Notes under the pieces: generated by a model | The model's input: only the letters and a program-made list of their open reading frames with translations | What the model was told of the DNA's origin: nothing | Databases searched by the model: none | In this document: positions 1 through 10,310 of the stretch, one piece after another | Position numbering within the stretch: the first letter of the stretch is position 1 | Layout: each line of letters opens with the position of its first letter | Translations under genes and position numbers: made by a program | Origin: Myxocyprinus asiaticus | Taxonomy: Eukaryota > Chordata > Actinopteri > Cypriniformes > Catostomidae | Reading direction: 5' to 3' | Assembly: GCF_019703515.2 (NCBI RefSeq) | Contig: NC_059368.1 | Span: 28,575,289-28,639,288, forward strand | Length of the DNA stretch: 64,000 nt

Positions 1-122
1 CTGCACAGGTGGGACAGTTATTGATGTAAGCAATGGTCTCCACCTGCATGGTGTTTCACCAGGAACGATTCCGAAGCAGCTGTTGTGTGGCTGCGATACC
101 TGGGTGTCCAGAACTGGCGTTA
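1..122 (-). pseudogene. Integrase zinc-binding (HHCC) fragment
   Basis: The minus strand reads [16 protein letters not shown] and then, about 20 residues on, INNCPTCA. These are the conserved stretch after the histidine pair and the CPTC cysteine pair of the N-terminal zinc-binding domain of gypsy integrases, which helps bind LTR ends. The catalytic core would lie left of position 1, so its state cannot be judged. The fragment lies downstream of RNase H on the same strand, as expected for pol of canonical order. Confidence 0.75.
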
Positions 123-379
123 GTATGGACCCATTGTAAGGTCTTTGTAAGGAGTCGTGGAACATAGGTTTTCTCAGGATGGCAGTCAGGAGGAGTCGGG
201 TGCTGAATTTGAGCTTGGGCGATCTCGGTCATAATATCCCATTCAACCAGAGCCAGGATTAGAGAAGTGGGGATGATGGGTTCAGATGTCTGGTTCTGAG
301 TGTCAGACTCAAACAGATGAGAGAGAGCATCGGCTTTGGAATTTTGGGAACCTGGACGATAGGTAATGGTGAAACTGAA

Positions 380-1030
380 TCATGTAAAGAACAATGCCCA
401 CCTAACCTGCCTAAGAGTCAGTCTTTTAGCAGAGCATAAATATTTGAGGTTTTGATGGTCTGTTAACATGAGGAAAGGATGTCTTGCCCCCTCCAGCCAA
501 TGTCGGCATTTCTCTAGCAGCGCTTTCATAGCCAGCAATTCTTGGTTGCCCACAATGTAGTTTTGCTCAGCAGGAGATAGCTTACGGGAAAAGTATGCGC
601 AAGGGTAGAGTTTTGGGGCCGTTCCATGACGTTGTGAGAGAATGGCTTCGATTCCCATGTTAGAGGCGTCCACTTCAACTGTGAAAGGAGTGTTGGGGTC
701 AGGATGGTGCAGGATGGGAGCGGAGGTGAAGCAAGACTTCAGGTTCTTGAAGGCTTGGAGGGTCGTTACAGACCAACACAGTTTGGAGCCCCTCCCCTTA
801 ACATGGACGTCAGCGGAGCAGCGACTGAACTGAAATTTCAGATTAATCACCTGTAGAAAATGGTGAACCCCAGGAAGCATTACAACTCCTTCACAGAAGT
901 AGGTTGAGGTCAGTTTAGTACCATATGTACCTTGCTGTCATCCATGGCAATCCCCTCTGGGCTGATGATGTTGCCAAGGAAAGACACAGAGGTCTGATGG
1001 AACTCACACTTCTTGGCTTTGGCATAGAGT
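380..1030 (-). pseudogene. Reverse transcriptase thumb and RNase H fragment
   Basis: From about 1030 to 910 the minus strand encodes an RT thumb stretch containing [13 protein letters not shown] and [12 protein letters not shown], followed by a stop. From about 765 to 385 it encodes an RNase H domain with [11 protein letters not shown] (first catalytic Asp), [21 protein letters not shown] (catalytic Glu) and [10 protein letters not shown] (third Asp). The catalytic RT palm with its DD motif is absent, so the protein could not reverse transcribe. The RNase H motifs are well kept, which suggests the deletion is not very old. Frame changes near 840-900 break the link between the two parts. Confidence 0.8.
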
Positions 1031-1860
1031 TGGTGGCGTTCTCTCTCCTCCGACGTCAGATGAGCGTGCACAATCTGCATGGGTTCAGTTCCACCAGTGC
1101 TGGATGGGGTCTGTGAAGTGACAGTAGAGAAGTGGACTAGTCTTTGAGAGTGGATGAGATTATCGAGGCAAATGGCTAGGTCGATAAACTGGCCTAGGGT
1201 TTTCCCTTCATCGTGGCATGCCAGCTCAGATTGTAGTTCCAGATTGAATCCCCTTCAGAAAAGCAACTTGAGTGTGTCCTCTACCCATACAGTCTGAGCA
1301 GCGAGAGTGAGGAAGGTAAGCGCATACTTGGCAGCGGTGTCCTTCCCCTGTTGGAGTGAGAGTAACAGCTCACCAGCATCCTTTCCTTCCTCGGGATGTT
1401 CGAATACTTCTCGGGAATCGCTGGAGAAAATCATTAAAGGTGGTGAACCTCAAACCCTCACAAGACCATATAGCGGTAGCCCAGTCCAGAGCCCTTCCGG
1501 TTAATAAGGAGCAGACAAAAGAGATGCGGCTGTCATCAGTGGGATATAGCGTGGATTGCTGCTTCACAAACATCGAACACTGCATCAAAAACCCCTTGCA
1601 CCTAGCTGATGTGCCATCAAACTTCTCCGGAAAAGTAAGACGTGGGTTGGCGATGAAGGTATTCGGAGAAGGAGGGTTATTCACCGGAATGGGTTGAGAT
1701 GCGTGTGGCGGTTGGTCCGATGCATGAATGCGGAGGTTTTGCAAGATCTTTACTAATTCCTCCATAGAAGCAGTCAGCCGGGTGAGTTGCTGTTGGTGGG
1801 CAGCCAACACATTAGCTTGATCGAAAACTTCAGTAGACAATTGCTGGAGTGCCGCTGGAT
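1030..1860 (-). pseudogene. Gypsy gag remnant
   Basis: The frame from about 1860 to 1370 encodes a capsid-type gag with LTRLTASMEELVKIL, RLTFPEKFDGTSARCKGF and DWATAIWSC. Codons further upstream lie in the presumed LTR. A frameshift near 1370 moves the rest into another frame, where AGELLLSLQQGKDTAA and YALTFLTLAAQT can be read. Gag then runs to [15 protein letters not shown] near 1035, a stretch that normally precedes the zinc knuckle. It then jumps into RT sequence, so the nucleic-acid-binding CCHC knuckle is lost. Gag would form the particle shell. The usual start ATG seems replaced by ACA, an inference from the following DPAALQQL. Confidence 0.78.
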
Positions 1861-1880
1861 CTGTAGTTGGTGAAGTCTTC

Positions 1881-2359
1881 TGTAACACAGACTCCGGAGA
1901 ACAGAGGTTAAGATCCATATGCGGTTTAGTAGTAAATGTGCAACTCATAAACAGACAGGCAGGGTAAATCACCAGTAATGGAACAGCGTAGGCAGATGAG
2001 AGATGTAGTAATAAACAGGCAATGGTCAGGGCAGGCAGCAAACAATCACAGTAAGAGTCCAGGTAAACAATAGGTAAACAAGGCAGGCAGCAGAGAATCA
2101 AACGGTGGGAAACAGGCAGAAGTCGAACACAGGTAGGCAGTATAAACAGAGGTAAACACACAGAAATGTTAGCAGGAGCAAAAAAGACTTCACAATGAGT
2201 ACTGTTTGAAAAGCGCTTAAATAGTCTATGAAACAGGGAACAGGTGTGAGTCTAATCAGTCCAGTTTGGCATGCTGGGAAGTGTAGTTCGAGGTGCCCTC
2301 AGAACTCGGGCGAGAGGGACCTCTGGTGGTGAGCAGGAGGAGTCCTTGAGTTTGTGACA
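1881..2359 (-). repeat. 5' LTR of the gypsy element
   Basis: On the minus strand the segment begins TGTCACAAACTCAAGG at 2359 and ends GTGTTACA near 1881, giving TG...CA termini. A TATA-like TATTTAAG lies on the minus strand near 2220. The outer boundary at 2359 is clear. The inner one is an estimate from the TGTTACA end and the position of gag. I could not identify a primer binding site. Confidence 0.55.
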
Positions 2360-2690
2360 GTCTAATGTGCAGCAGCATGTCTTGTGTTTGTCTTATTGTG
2401 CAGCAGCAGCATATCCACATGCTAACAACACTCAGTATGTCTGTGTATTTTCTAGCGGCAGCAAGTCTTCATACTTGCTCTGCAGTAGCAGCAGCAGAAA
2501 CATAGCAGATCTACTTTGCCAAGACCAAATCCTATCAATATTTCATACCCACATTAGCATCCTAAATCATTTCAAGAGTTGTCATGACTGAACTTTGTTT
2601 TCTGGCGGACTTAGAAAACTTGTGCATCCTGACTCTCAGAAATTATGTAAAGCCAGCCAATCTGATTGGAACTTGCCATTTTATGAAAGC

Positions 2691-2949
2691 CAGGGCTGGA
2701 TTGATAATCTGGTATACCAGGCATTTTCCCGATGGGCCGACGCACTTTGGGGCCGATCAGGGGCAGACTGGCTTCGGGAGAACCGGGACAAAGCTGAAAT
2801 GAGCCGCCGCGTTATGCAGAACGTGTCACAAAACGGCGACACGATATGCCGAAGGGGGCAGCAATATGCAGAAAAGCACCCCCCCAACAACTTTTGGGCC
2901 AGTTTCTATGTAAAATCCCAGGCCGATTTCTCTTCCCAGTCCACCCCTG
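2691..2949. mobile_element. hAT-type MITE with 8-bp target duplication
   Basis: The 259-bp segment has imperfect inverted ends: CAGGGCTGGA at the left, and CAGGGGTGGA when the right end is read on the other strand. It is flanked by ATGAAAGC (2683-2690) and ATGAAAAC (2950-2957), an 8-bp duplication matching at 7 of 8 positions, as hAT transposases make. It has no transposase. Open frames crossing it are chance. Confidence 0.75.
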
Positions 2950-3473
2950 ATGAAAACTCGTGCCATTTTTTATGTGCAATATGCATTAGATGTCAGTAAA
3001 TGGTCCATGGACTCTGTTCACTATCCAGGGTGCTGTTTGGTTCTCAACAGATCTGTTTGCTTCGGCTTGTGAATTGTAACTGTCGAACTTACAGTCCATT
3101 GCAGCAACTTAGACTGTACACTTAACAGCTGAGAGGCCAGTGGAAAATCAGTGCTGAAAACAAATTACCATCATTTGAAATGCACTGAATAGTGAGATGA
3201 TTTAGATAATCCGTCCTTCGATATGGGAAAATGCTTAACAGCTGTGATGCATTGATTATGGCTGTGCGTTAACACGCTGTCTGCTTGTACATATCCAAAC
3301 ACAACTATGCATCTTCAAAAGATGCTTTCATCCAGGATGTTATTTAGCAGAAGATCTACTCTGGTTAATTAGAGCCGGCCATGAGAGCCATTTAATCAGC
3401 ATGTCTGCCATGTGTAAGGTGCTGTAGTCTTTTCCAGTCAATTATAGGAGGCTACAAGTGTTGACTCTGTGGA

Positions 3474-3534
<61 letters not shown>

Positions 3535-5177
3535 TTGGATGGCCTTCTTCATTCAGTAATACTGTGATGAATGCATTGAAATGAACTACTAGATGAGAAA
3601 AATTACATCATCAACAATGGGCTTGTTGATGGCCTGGCACTCCTCTCCAAATTCATTAAACAAGAGCATCTGTTAGATGTGCTGCGCCTCTGCTTATTGT
3701 ACCTCTGTATTCCAGACATTTGTTTATATAGCCTGTTCGCCTCCAATGCTGAAAGTAAAATCTGTTGCTAGGAGCTGACAGAATTTAAAAGCATTCTACA
3801 TCACTTCAATTTAAATGTGTTCAATTAAATGTATCTGCAGATCTTTGACTTGGATTAAAAACACAGCACACACAAAATAAATGCCAATTTCACATAGGAG
3901 AACATTGTTTGCAGGTTTGTTCCTCAAAGTTTAGGTCTGCTACTTTTAAACTCTGATATCTAACACTGCCTCAGTATTACACAACCACAAAATGATCCTT
4001 TGTTGTGTTATCTTTGATCAGGTGTTTGTGGACATGTCTATTAATTTGTTATTAATAAATCTTGGCATTACACTAGCATGGAAAACAATTAAAATCTTAT
4101 CATGCAACTCTCAGAGGGGCATAAAGCATGACTGTTTGACTGGAAGCCAGCTGTTCAAAACTTGATATGTCTTTACACTGTATCATAAGTGTAACTGATT
4201 TAAGTTTCACAAACTTTAAACACTAAATAATTCTTACTTGCATTTTAAGTTGGTCATAAGTGAGTCAGAAGCTGATTCAGAAACCACTCTTCTGCATGTT
4301 CTGCATGTAGGGTCCCAATATCATGTCTTTCCCATTTGGTGAATTCTTGATTTGTTAGTGGACCCCACACTTCAGTGCCATAAAGGATTTTAGTATTTTC
4401 TGCAAAAATTCTAATAGGAATCTCTATAGGGCATTTTCATTGTATGGGATAGAAGGCCCTTTATCTTCTGAGTTCATTTCAGGGTTGAAATTGCCGGGGG
4501 ATCTGATTTCTAGGCCCAGACCTTTCCCTCACCCTCTCTCTCTCTCTTTCCCTGTGGCTCTTCATCTCTTTCACACACCCATTCTCACTCACTCCCTCAC
4601 TCTTTTTCCCCCGTAACTGAATATCTGTGTTTTCCCACAGATTGTGTATGAACTGGTGTCCGGATGCATTATATTTGTCTAGGACTGCACTGAAGACCTT
4701 GCAAATGTGGTTGGTGAAGTTTCCAAGAGCACTTCGTTGTTTCCATTGTACAAAGGGACAGAGGAAATATTCCGGGGGAAATGGACGGAGAAAGACAGCG
4801 ATTGTGGGAGATAGAGAGAAAGTGAATGTGCCACAATATTCCCTTTCTTAGGGTAGTCACCCCCACCTCACCCCTTTAATTACTCTAACTTTATAACAGT
4901 AGATACAGCACATATTTCTTTATAATTGCTCTCCGAGAGCTGGGCTTTATTGTTACGAATAGCAGGGTACTGGACCAGCAAGTGCAGCAACTAATATAAA
5001 AACAAAAGATCACAGCAACACACATAAAACAGACACAAAGAAAGGTATTGTGGTTAAGCACAATCACGTCAGTCAAATGACTGCAAAGCCATTCACTGTG
5101 AAAGCCTGTTTATTTTAAAATAATTGTTATCTGTGCAAAAACACTAGTTACATTTTTAACAGTTTTCTCTGATAATC
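2950..5177. other. Unassigned spacer with (GT)n and CT-rich stretches
   Basis: No coding exon, RNA gene or mobile-element terminus is recognisable here. A (GT)n microsatellite lies at 3478-3532 and a short CT-rich tract near 4530-4560. Open frames at 4627-4866 overlap on both strands and have no recognisable motif. Confidence 0.5.
3478..3532. repeat. (GT)n microsatellite
   Basis: An almost uninterrupted GT dinucleotide run of about 55 bp. Confidence 0.97.
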
Positions 5178-5753
5178 TTAAAGGAATAGTTTATCCAAAA
5201 ATTAAAATTCTTTCATCATTTATTCACACTCATGCCATCCCAGATGTGTATGGCTTTTTCAAAAGAAGGACTTAAATATTGACCTTTTTCTCATCCACAC
5301 CTAGCATATTGCTTCTGAAGACATGGATTTAACCACTGGGCTTGTGTGGATAAATTTTATGCTGCCTTCATGTACTTTTTGGAGCTTCAACGTTTTGGCC
5401 ACCATTCACTTGCATTGTCAAGTCAAGTCATTTTTATTGGTATAGCGCCTTTCACAACACACATCGTTTCAAAGCAGCTTTACAGAAAATCAGGCATTAA
5501 CAGAAGATAAAACTGTAATATCTATAATGTCTTAGAGTCATCATTGTGTAGTTTGATAAAATTTGATTGTGAATTGTGTTTAAAAAGAAGTAATTAAATA
5601 ATAATTGTATTTATAACCCCAGTGAGCAAGCTGAAAGTTTCTTAAAATCTTAATTTTTGTTCTGCAAAAGAAGGGAAGTTATATACATCTGGGATTGCTT
5701 GAGGGGGAGTAAAGATGAAAGAATTTTCATTTTTTGATTAACTATTCCTTTAA
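5178..5753. mobile_element. Angel-type MITE, interrupted
   Basis: The left end reads TTAAAGGAATAGTTTATCC and the right end is its inverted counterpart, ending AACTATTCCTTTAA. Just inside the ends are the stretches typical of this non-autonomous cyprinid element, such as TCATCATTTATTCACACTC and CCAGATGTGTATGGC. The centre is interrupted by a different repeat at about 5418-5640. It carries no protein. Confidence 0.72.
5418..5640. repeat. Dispersed fish repeat inserted in the Angel-type MITE
   Basis: This starts TCAAGTCAAGTCATTTTTAT and contains TATAGCGCCTTTCACAAC and CAAAGCAGCTTTACAGAAAA, stretches I recognise as very abundant in cyprinid genomes. Angel sequence resumes after about 5640, so it was inserted later. 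I cannot assign its class (SINE, LINE tail or DNA element). Confidence 0.55.
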
Positions 5754-7613
5754 GTTAGAAAAAAAAAAAGTATTGATTGCTGTATATATGCCATATGCAT
5801 GTAAATATGTGTATGCAATACTAGAAAAGAATGTTGATTTTAAATGCTGGATATGTGACCCCACCATGTATGGACTGATACTCCAAAATAGCCCACTTTA
5901 TCTATGCTATTACACACAACTTGCCTGCTTTATTATTTTGATCATATTTTGTTAGGTCTTTTATGGCCATTTTAAAATTTCAAAGGCAGCACTTTTAAGT
6001 ATACAATTTAGAAAAAGTCATGCATTATGTGATGGTCAAGAAACAAGAGACTTGAACTGTAATCAATGTTTTATGTTATTATGAAAGTTACAGGGTGCAT
6101 TTAATTGCTTTTTTTGTTACTTTACTGACTTTATTGACTTAACCTGTGCTGTGCTATGCTAATAATATATAATATCCATCCCCCACAACGTTTGGCCTCT
6201 AGCAGCTAAAGAGACTCATATGCAGACAGACGCAGCAGAAGTAGGATGGAGCGGCCAGCCAAGTGCCACTCTGCAGTAAAGCGTCATGCCCCGAAAATCC
6301 CCCATGCTGTACCTTTGACGTGACATCACTTTTGATCTCTGACTAGCGAGATACTACATTTGCAAAGAAGTAAGTGAAAGAACGCTGTTTTGGTCTATTT
6401 ACTGTTGTGGTTAAGTTTAGGGCTAGGGAGTATAGTAGAGGAGTAGAGGAGTGCACATGCGAGAGGCGCCCTGTGCCACCATAGATAATACTGCCACCCT
6501 ATGCCTATGTCAGGATGTGGTTTAAATTAAATTTTGAAACTATTTCTCCCTTTAAATCTTTGTATATATGCTCGTTAAATTTAAATTGGTTTGGGCAACC
6601 AGCCCACAAGTCCTGTTGCTGTCTATAGCCATTCTATCCTTGGATCCCACTCTACACTTCAGACTTACCTGTCAGTATGTATTTTGCAAAGACAGACTTT
6701 GTAGTGCCAGTTTGATTCAGTACTCCTGAATACACAGATACACACAAAATAACACTTCACGCATACTTTCGGGCTGCTGGGACAGTGCCACTTTCTCTAA
6801 CAAACTTCCCCCTCATTAATTATTTTTATAATCCTGTCATAATGCATAACATCTTCCTCAGAGAGAGAAAGAGAGAAAGACAAACAATCCCATGGGCATG
6901 AGAACCAAAAGTGTGACAATGCTCTCTTAATTCCACTCTCTGCTCATTGCTGTTGGTTACACCATTCCCCATTGCACTCTGTGTGTGTTTGTGCGATGGA
7001 GAGAGGGAGTGGGAAACCATCAAGAGTGTGTTTGTTTGTATACAGTAGGGTGTGCATGTGCATGTTTGTGTATGTCAGTGTGTGGGACACTGAGTGTATT
7101 ACACGTGTGTGCATGTCTTTGTGTGTATGCATGCTGAGGGATTTTGTACAGATTGTTGAGCCTGTTTCCCACCACAAAGAAAACTCAAATTAATCCATTA
7201 ATTTCATTGGAAAGCTGCAGGATCGGCTCGGATCAGCAGTTTGATAATGAGTCAATGCGTGTTGAACTGATAATGGAGTCTTCAGTCACAACAGAAATGA
7301 ATACTGCTAATTCCTTTTTTTTTTTCTGCCACTAGTTCAGGCTACCCTATATCTCATGCCTACACAGACTCTCAGGGTATACACTCGTGAACAGTTTTCC
7401 ACTCTCTTAGTAACCTTTCTTTGCCTTACCTCATTCTGACTTTTCTACAGAAACACACACATAAGGGCAGAGTGGGGCTGAGAATGTTGATACAATGAGA
7501 ATTTAGCATTTACTGTGCCTTTATCAATGGTAACAATTAATCATCCATGAACATCAGTACATCACCCCTGAATTTATAATCCCAGGTGAATACAACCTCA
7601 AATCCCTTTAAAA

Positions 7614-7617
<4 letters not shown>
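5754..7617. other. Unassigned spacer
   Basis: No gene or element terminus is recognisable. The stretch is AT-rich, with a GT-rich patch at about 6980-7130 that creates spurious open frames on both strands. Confidence 0.5.

Positions 7618-7673
<56 letters not shown>
7618..7673. repeat. (TA)n microsatellite
   Basis: An uninterrupted TA run of about 55 bp that directly borders the hairpin repeat at 7685-7824. Confidence 0.97.
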
Positions 7674-7678
<5 letters not shown>

Positions 7679-7684
7679 AAATTT

Positions 7685-7824
7685 GAGCAATATCACACGA
7701 GCAAGAGTGCGATATGGCCCTATATCAGCACTGCTGTGATTCGGCCGCAGGCCAAGTGCCATAGGTAATCACAGCAGTGCTGATTTAGGGCCATATAGCA
7801 CGAATGTGAGTGTGATATTGCTTA
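7685..7824. repeat. Long imperfect hairpin
   Basis: The left arm (about 7685-7744) begins GAGCAATATCACACGAG and runs to CAGCACTGCTGTGATT. The right arm (about 7767-7824) is its reverse complement, ending GAGTGTGATATTGCTTA. The loop is about 22 bp and GC-rich. The arms pair over about 60 bp with a few mismatches. No frame or promoter is evident. It may be the folded end of the adjoining repeat copy A or a separate foldback element. Confidence 0.8.
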
Positions 7825-7849
7825 TATACAACAATTCAACAAACAAGTA

Positions 7850-8089
7850 AATTTTAAAAGAAATTGGAAAAATTGAGTACGGTCACAAAAAACACATTTG
7901 TGCATGGATCTGCTTTCTTACGCAACGGATCAGAATCTGCCGTTACTGGTTCAAACCAAATGATGCGTCCAAGCCTTCGTTAGTAATTCAAAAATTTCAC
8001 TTTAGAACTAAAGTCACTGCTTGGGCTGTTTCTAACAAGTTATTGGAGAAACAAGGATGTGTGTGTATGTGTGTGTGTGTTTGTGTGTA

Positions 8090-8149
<60 letters not shown>

Positions 8150-8335
8150 CATGCGTGATCACCTGTTGATGATGCGGGGGTATTCCTCCCTATTTCGCGG
8201 TAGCCAGTGCGCAAGAGTCTTTCACTATAGAAACTGCAGTCTCCTCCACCATTTTCTCCTCTCCAATGTGGAAAGTCCAGTAAGAGGTAAGTGCCTTGAG
8301 TTTGTGTAATTAATCAGTCTGTTGTGTCTTGTCTC
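7850..8335 (+). repeat. Composite dispersed repeat, copy A
   Basis: This is the reverse-complement counterpart of copy B at about 38,390-39,060. Shared stretches include CACATTTGTGCATGGA, CCAAGCCTTCGT, a GT/GA microsatellite at 8058-8143, GGTATTCCTCCCTATTTCGC, AGAAACTGCAGTC and AGTAAGAGGTAAG. Similarity stops near 8332, where Gmr1-like LTR sequence starts. The embedded microsatellite is common to both copies. No protein is encoded. Confidence 0.8.
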
Positions 8336-8378
8336 TTAACGCTCTCTCTCTCCCGCAGACTGACACATGGCCATGCCA
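8336..8378 (-). repeat. Fragment of Gmr1-like 3' LTR
   Basis: GACTGACACATGGCCATGCC and the upstream CT-rich stretch match the LTR end at 20,435-20,474 (GACCGACACATGACCATGCC). On the minus strand the LTR would begin TGTGGCATGG at 8378, directly after a purine tract. Only the first 40 or so bases remain. Confidence 0.6.
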
Positions 8379-8389
8379 CATACCCCCTC

Positions 8390-8655
8390 CACCAACTCAG
8401 GCCGGGGCAACATCCGGCCTGCCTACTCCCCCCCTCCCCCATTTCTGGAGAGAATGTCAGCCATGACCATCTGCGCCCCCAGTCTGTGGATCACCTCGAA
8501 TTTAAAGGACTGAAGAGCCAGATACCAATGGGTAATCCACGCATTAGTATCCTTCATGTGGTGGAGCCACTGCAGAGGAGCATGATCGGAACAGAGGGTG
8601 AAGGCCCGCCCCAGCAGGTAGTAGCGGAGGGTAAGAACAGCCCACTTAATCGCTT
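8390..8655 (-). pseudogene. Gmr1-like RNase H C-terminal fragment
   Basis: Aligns codon for codon with the RNase H end at 15,902-16,147, including the strand carrying the SDHAPLQWLHH and HRPGAQM motifs. It lacks the first catalytic Asp segment and is joined at about 8655 to RT sequence, so no function is expected. Confidence 0.75.
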
Positions 8656-8689
8656 AAAATTGAGCCGCGCCCAACCAATCGAGTAACTC

Positions 8690-8922
8690 GTAACAAAGTT
8701 TAAGGATGGGAAAGGAGGAGGCGGGAACTGGCTGAACAGTCAAAATAATATTTCATTTAAACAAAAAGACACACAACACAAACACACACATGGCAGCTGC
8801 ATGTCTCTCTCTCTCCCGAACTGCTGCGTTCCGCTGCATTTATCCCTCTCCTCAGCTGATTATCCCAATTGGGGGCCGAGCATGCATAGTCATAGCCTGA
8901 CCCCGCCCTCCTCCTCATCACA
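8690..8922 (-). repeat. LTR 1 of TRIM-like array
   Basis: On the minus strand, TGTGATGAGGAGG at 8922 to TTTGTTAC at 8691. The final CA of the canonical end is altered to CG on the plus strand. Confidence 0.82.
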
Positions 8923-9473
8923 CTCCTCCCTCCTTTTCCTCAGGCCGGGGAACCCGGGGAACAAGAAGTTGCCCTCCTGGCTGCACCTGCCAGCAGGCTT
9001 TTCCCCGCCTCTCTAGGGCTGGGGAGGGGGACGAGGGGAGGGAAAAAAAAAACAAAAACAAAAAAGAGGCGAGGGAAAGGGCAAGGTGGAGCGACAGTGA
9101 GAGAGAGAGGAGAGAGAGAAAAAAACTTGCTTGCCGGTTTCCCAGACACGCCGTCGCCTGGTTCTTGATCACTCCTCCACCCTCTGGCGGATGACAGCCG
9201 CTCCTCTCCGGAGGACCGGAGCCAGTCCTCCGACCCCTGGTGGATGGAACGCCCTCTGCCGTTTGGTGGCGGGTAATGAACTTCTCCGCCCTTGGCAGCA
9301 GCTCCACCGCTCCAGGCAGCTGGCAGCAAGCCCCTCCTTCCCTCGCGGATGGCAGCCATTCCTCCACACCCAGGCGGTTGGTAGCAATTCCTCCATCCCC
9401 CGTTGGATGGTCGCGGCTGCTCCTTTTGGTGATGGCAGTGGTGAGGACTCCACGACAGCGCATCCCTCCTCTT
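8923..9473 (-). other. Internal region, TRIM-like unit 1
   Basis: GC-rich, with a purine-rich tract next to LTR 1 (8923-8940), an A-rich/AG-rich stretch (9040-9125) and the remainder rich in CCTCC repeats. Long open frames occur on both strands and in several phases, a composition effect. No retroviral-type motif is visible. It is about 80-90% similar by eye to unit 2. Confidence 0.65.
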
Positions 9474-9491
9474 TCCTGGGTTTCAGCACCA
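9474..9491 (-). promoter_or_regulatory. tRNA-Phe-type primer binding site (unit 1)
   Basis: The plus strand reads TCCTGGGTTTCAGCACCA one base before LTR 2. This equals the 3' end of vertebrate tRNA-Phe including CCA, except at two positions. The minus strand is therefore complementary to that tRNA, which would prime minus-strand DNA synthesis. Confidence 0.72.
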
Positions 9492-9492
9492 A

Positions 9493-9728
9493 TGTAACAA
9501 AGGTTAAGGATGGGAAAGGAGGAGGCGGGAACCGGCTGAACAGTCAAAATAATATTTAATTTAAACAAAAAGACAAACAACACAAACACACACATGGCAG
9601 CTGCATGTGGCTCTCTCTCTCCCGAACTGCCATGTTCTGCTGCATTTATCCCTCTCCTTGGCTGATTAGCCCAATTGGGGGCTGAGCATGCATAGTCACA
9701 GCCTGGCCCCACCCTCCTCCTCGTCACA
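9493..9728 (-). repeat. LTR 2 of TRIM-like array
   Basis: A 236-bp LTR with TGT...ACA termini, shared by the two tandem units. A TATAAA-like GATAAATGC lies on the minus strand near 9645, and AT-rich U5-like sequence (AAATTAAATATTATTTTG) near 9555. Confidence 0.85.
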
Positions 9729-10291
9729 CTCCTCCCTCCTTTTCCTCAGGCCAGGGAACCCGGGGAACAAGAAGTTTCTCTTCTGGCTGCACCTGCTGGC
9801 AGGCTTTTCCCCGCCTCTCTAGGGCTGGGGAGGGGGACGAGGGGAGGGAAAAACAAAACAAAAACAAAAAAGAGGAGAGGGAAAGGGAAAGGGCAAGGCG
9901 GAGTGACAATGAGAGAGAGAGAGAGGAGAGAGAGAAAAAAACTTGCTCGCCGGTTTCCCAGACACGCCGTTGCCTGGTCCTTGATCACTCCAACACCCTC
10001 TGGTGGATGACAGCCACTCCTCCCCGAGCAGACCGGAGCCAGTCCTCCGACCCCTGGCAGATGGAACACCCCTCTGCCTTTTGGTGGCCGGTAAGGAACT
10101 CCTCCGCCCTTGGAAGAGGCTCCACCGCTCCAGGCAGCTGGCAGCAAGCCCCTCCTTCCCTCACAGACTGCGGCCATTCCTCCACATCCAGGCGGTTGGC
10201 AGCAACTCCTCTGTCCCCCGGCGAATGGCCGCGGCTGCTCCTTTGGGTGATGGCAGTGGCGAGGACTCCACGACAGCGCATCCCTCCTCCT
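9729..10291 (-). other. Internal region, TRIM-like unit 2
   Basis: Same organisation as unit 1: purine tract at 9729-9748, AG-rich stretch at 9850-9945, then GC-rich non-coding sequence up to the primer site. Confidence 0.65.
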
Positions 10292-10309
10292 TCCTGGGTT
10301 TCGGCACCA
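10292..10309 (-). promoter_or_regulatory. tRNA-Phe-type primer binding site (unit 2)
   Basis: The plus strand reads TCCTGGGTTTCGGCACCA, one mismatch from the vertebrate tRNA-Phe 3' end, one base from LTR 3. Confidence 0.78.
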
Positions 10310-10310
10310 A

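Larger units (their letters stand above)
1..2359 (-). mobile_element. Ty3/gypsy LTR retrotransposon remnant, canonical RT-RH-IN order
   Basis: Reading the minus strand from 2359 downward gives an LTR, gag, the end of reverse transcriptase, RNase H, and at the window edge the integrase zinc-binding region. That is the usual gypsy order, unlike the Gmr1-like element at 15.9-20.5 kb. The copy cannot move on its own. Gag has a frameshift near 1370. The gag zinc-knuckle region, protease and most of reverse transcriptase are missing where gag joins the RT thumb region near 1020-1035. A stop follows in the RT part near 910. The element continues beyond position 1, so its other LTR is not visible. 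Family assignment rests on motif order. Confidence 0.88.

Noticed and set aside
2595..2999. Plus-strand 134-codon open frame
   Set aside because: It crosses both ends of the hAT MITE and its flanks, so it cannot be a single gene. No protein motif is visible.
6944..7193. His/Thr/Cys/Val-rich open frames
   Set aside because: They result from GT-rich dinucleotide repeats read on either strand.
8032..8309. Open frame with Arg-Glu repeats
   Set aside because: Produced by the GT/GA microsatellite inside repeat copy A.
8918..9727. Long minus-strand open frame (269 codons) and several overlapping frames
   Set aside because: It spans an LTR and the GC-rich internal region of the TRIM-like element. 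Comparable frames exist on both strands and the second unit does not conserve the same frame.
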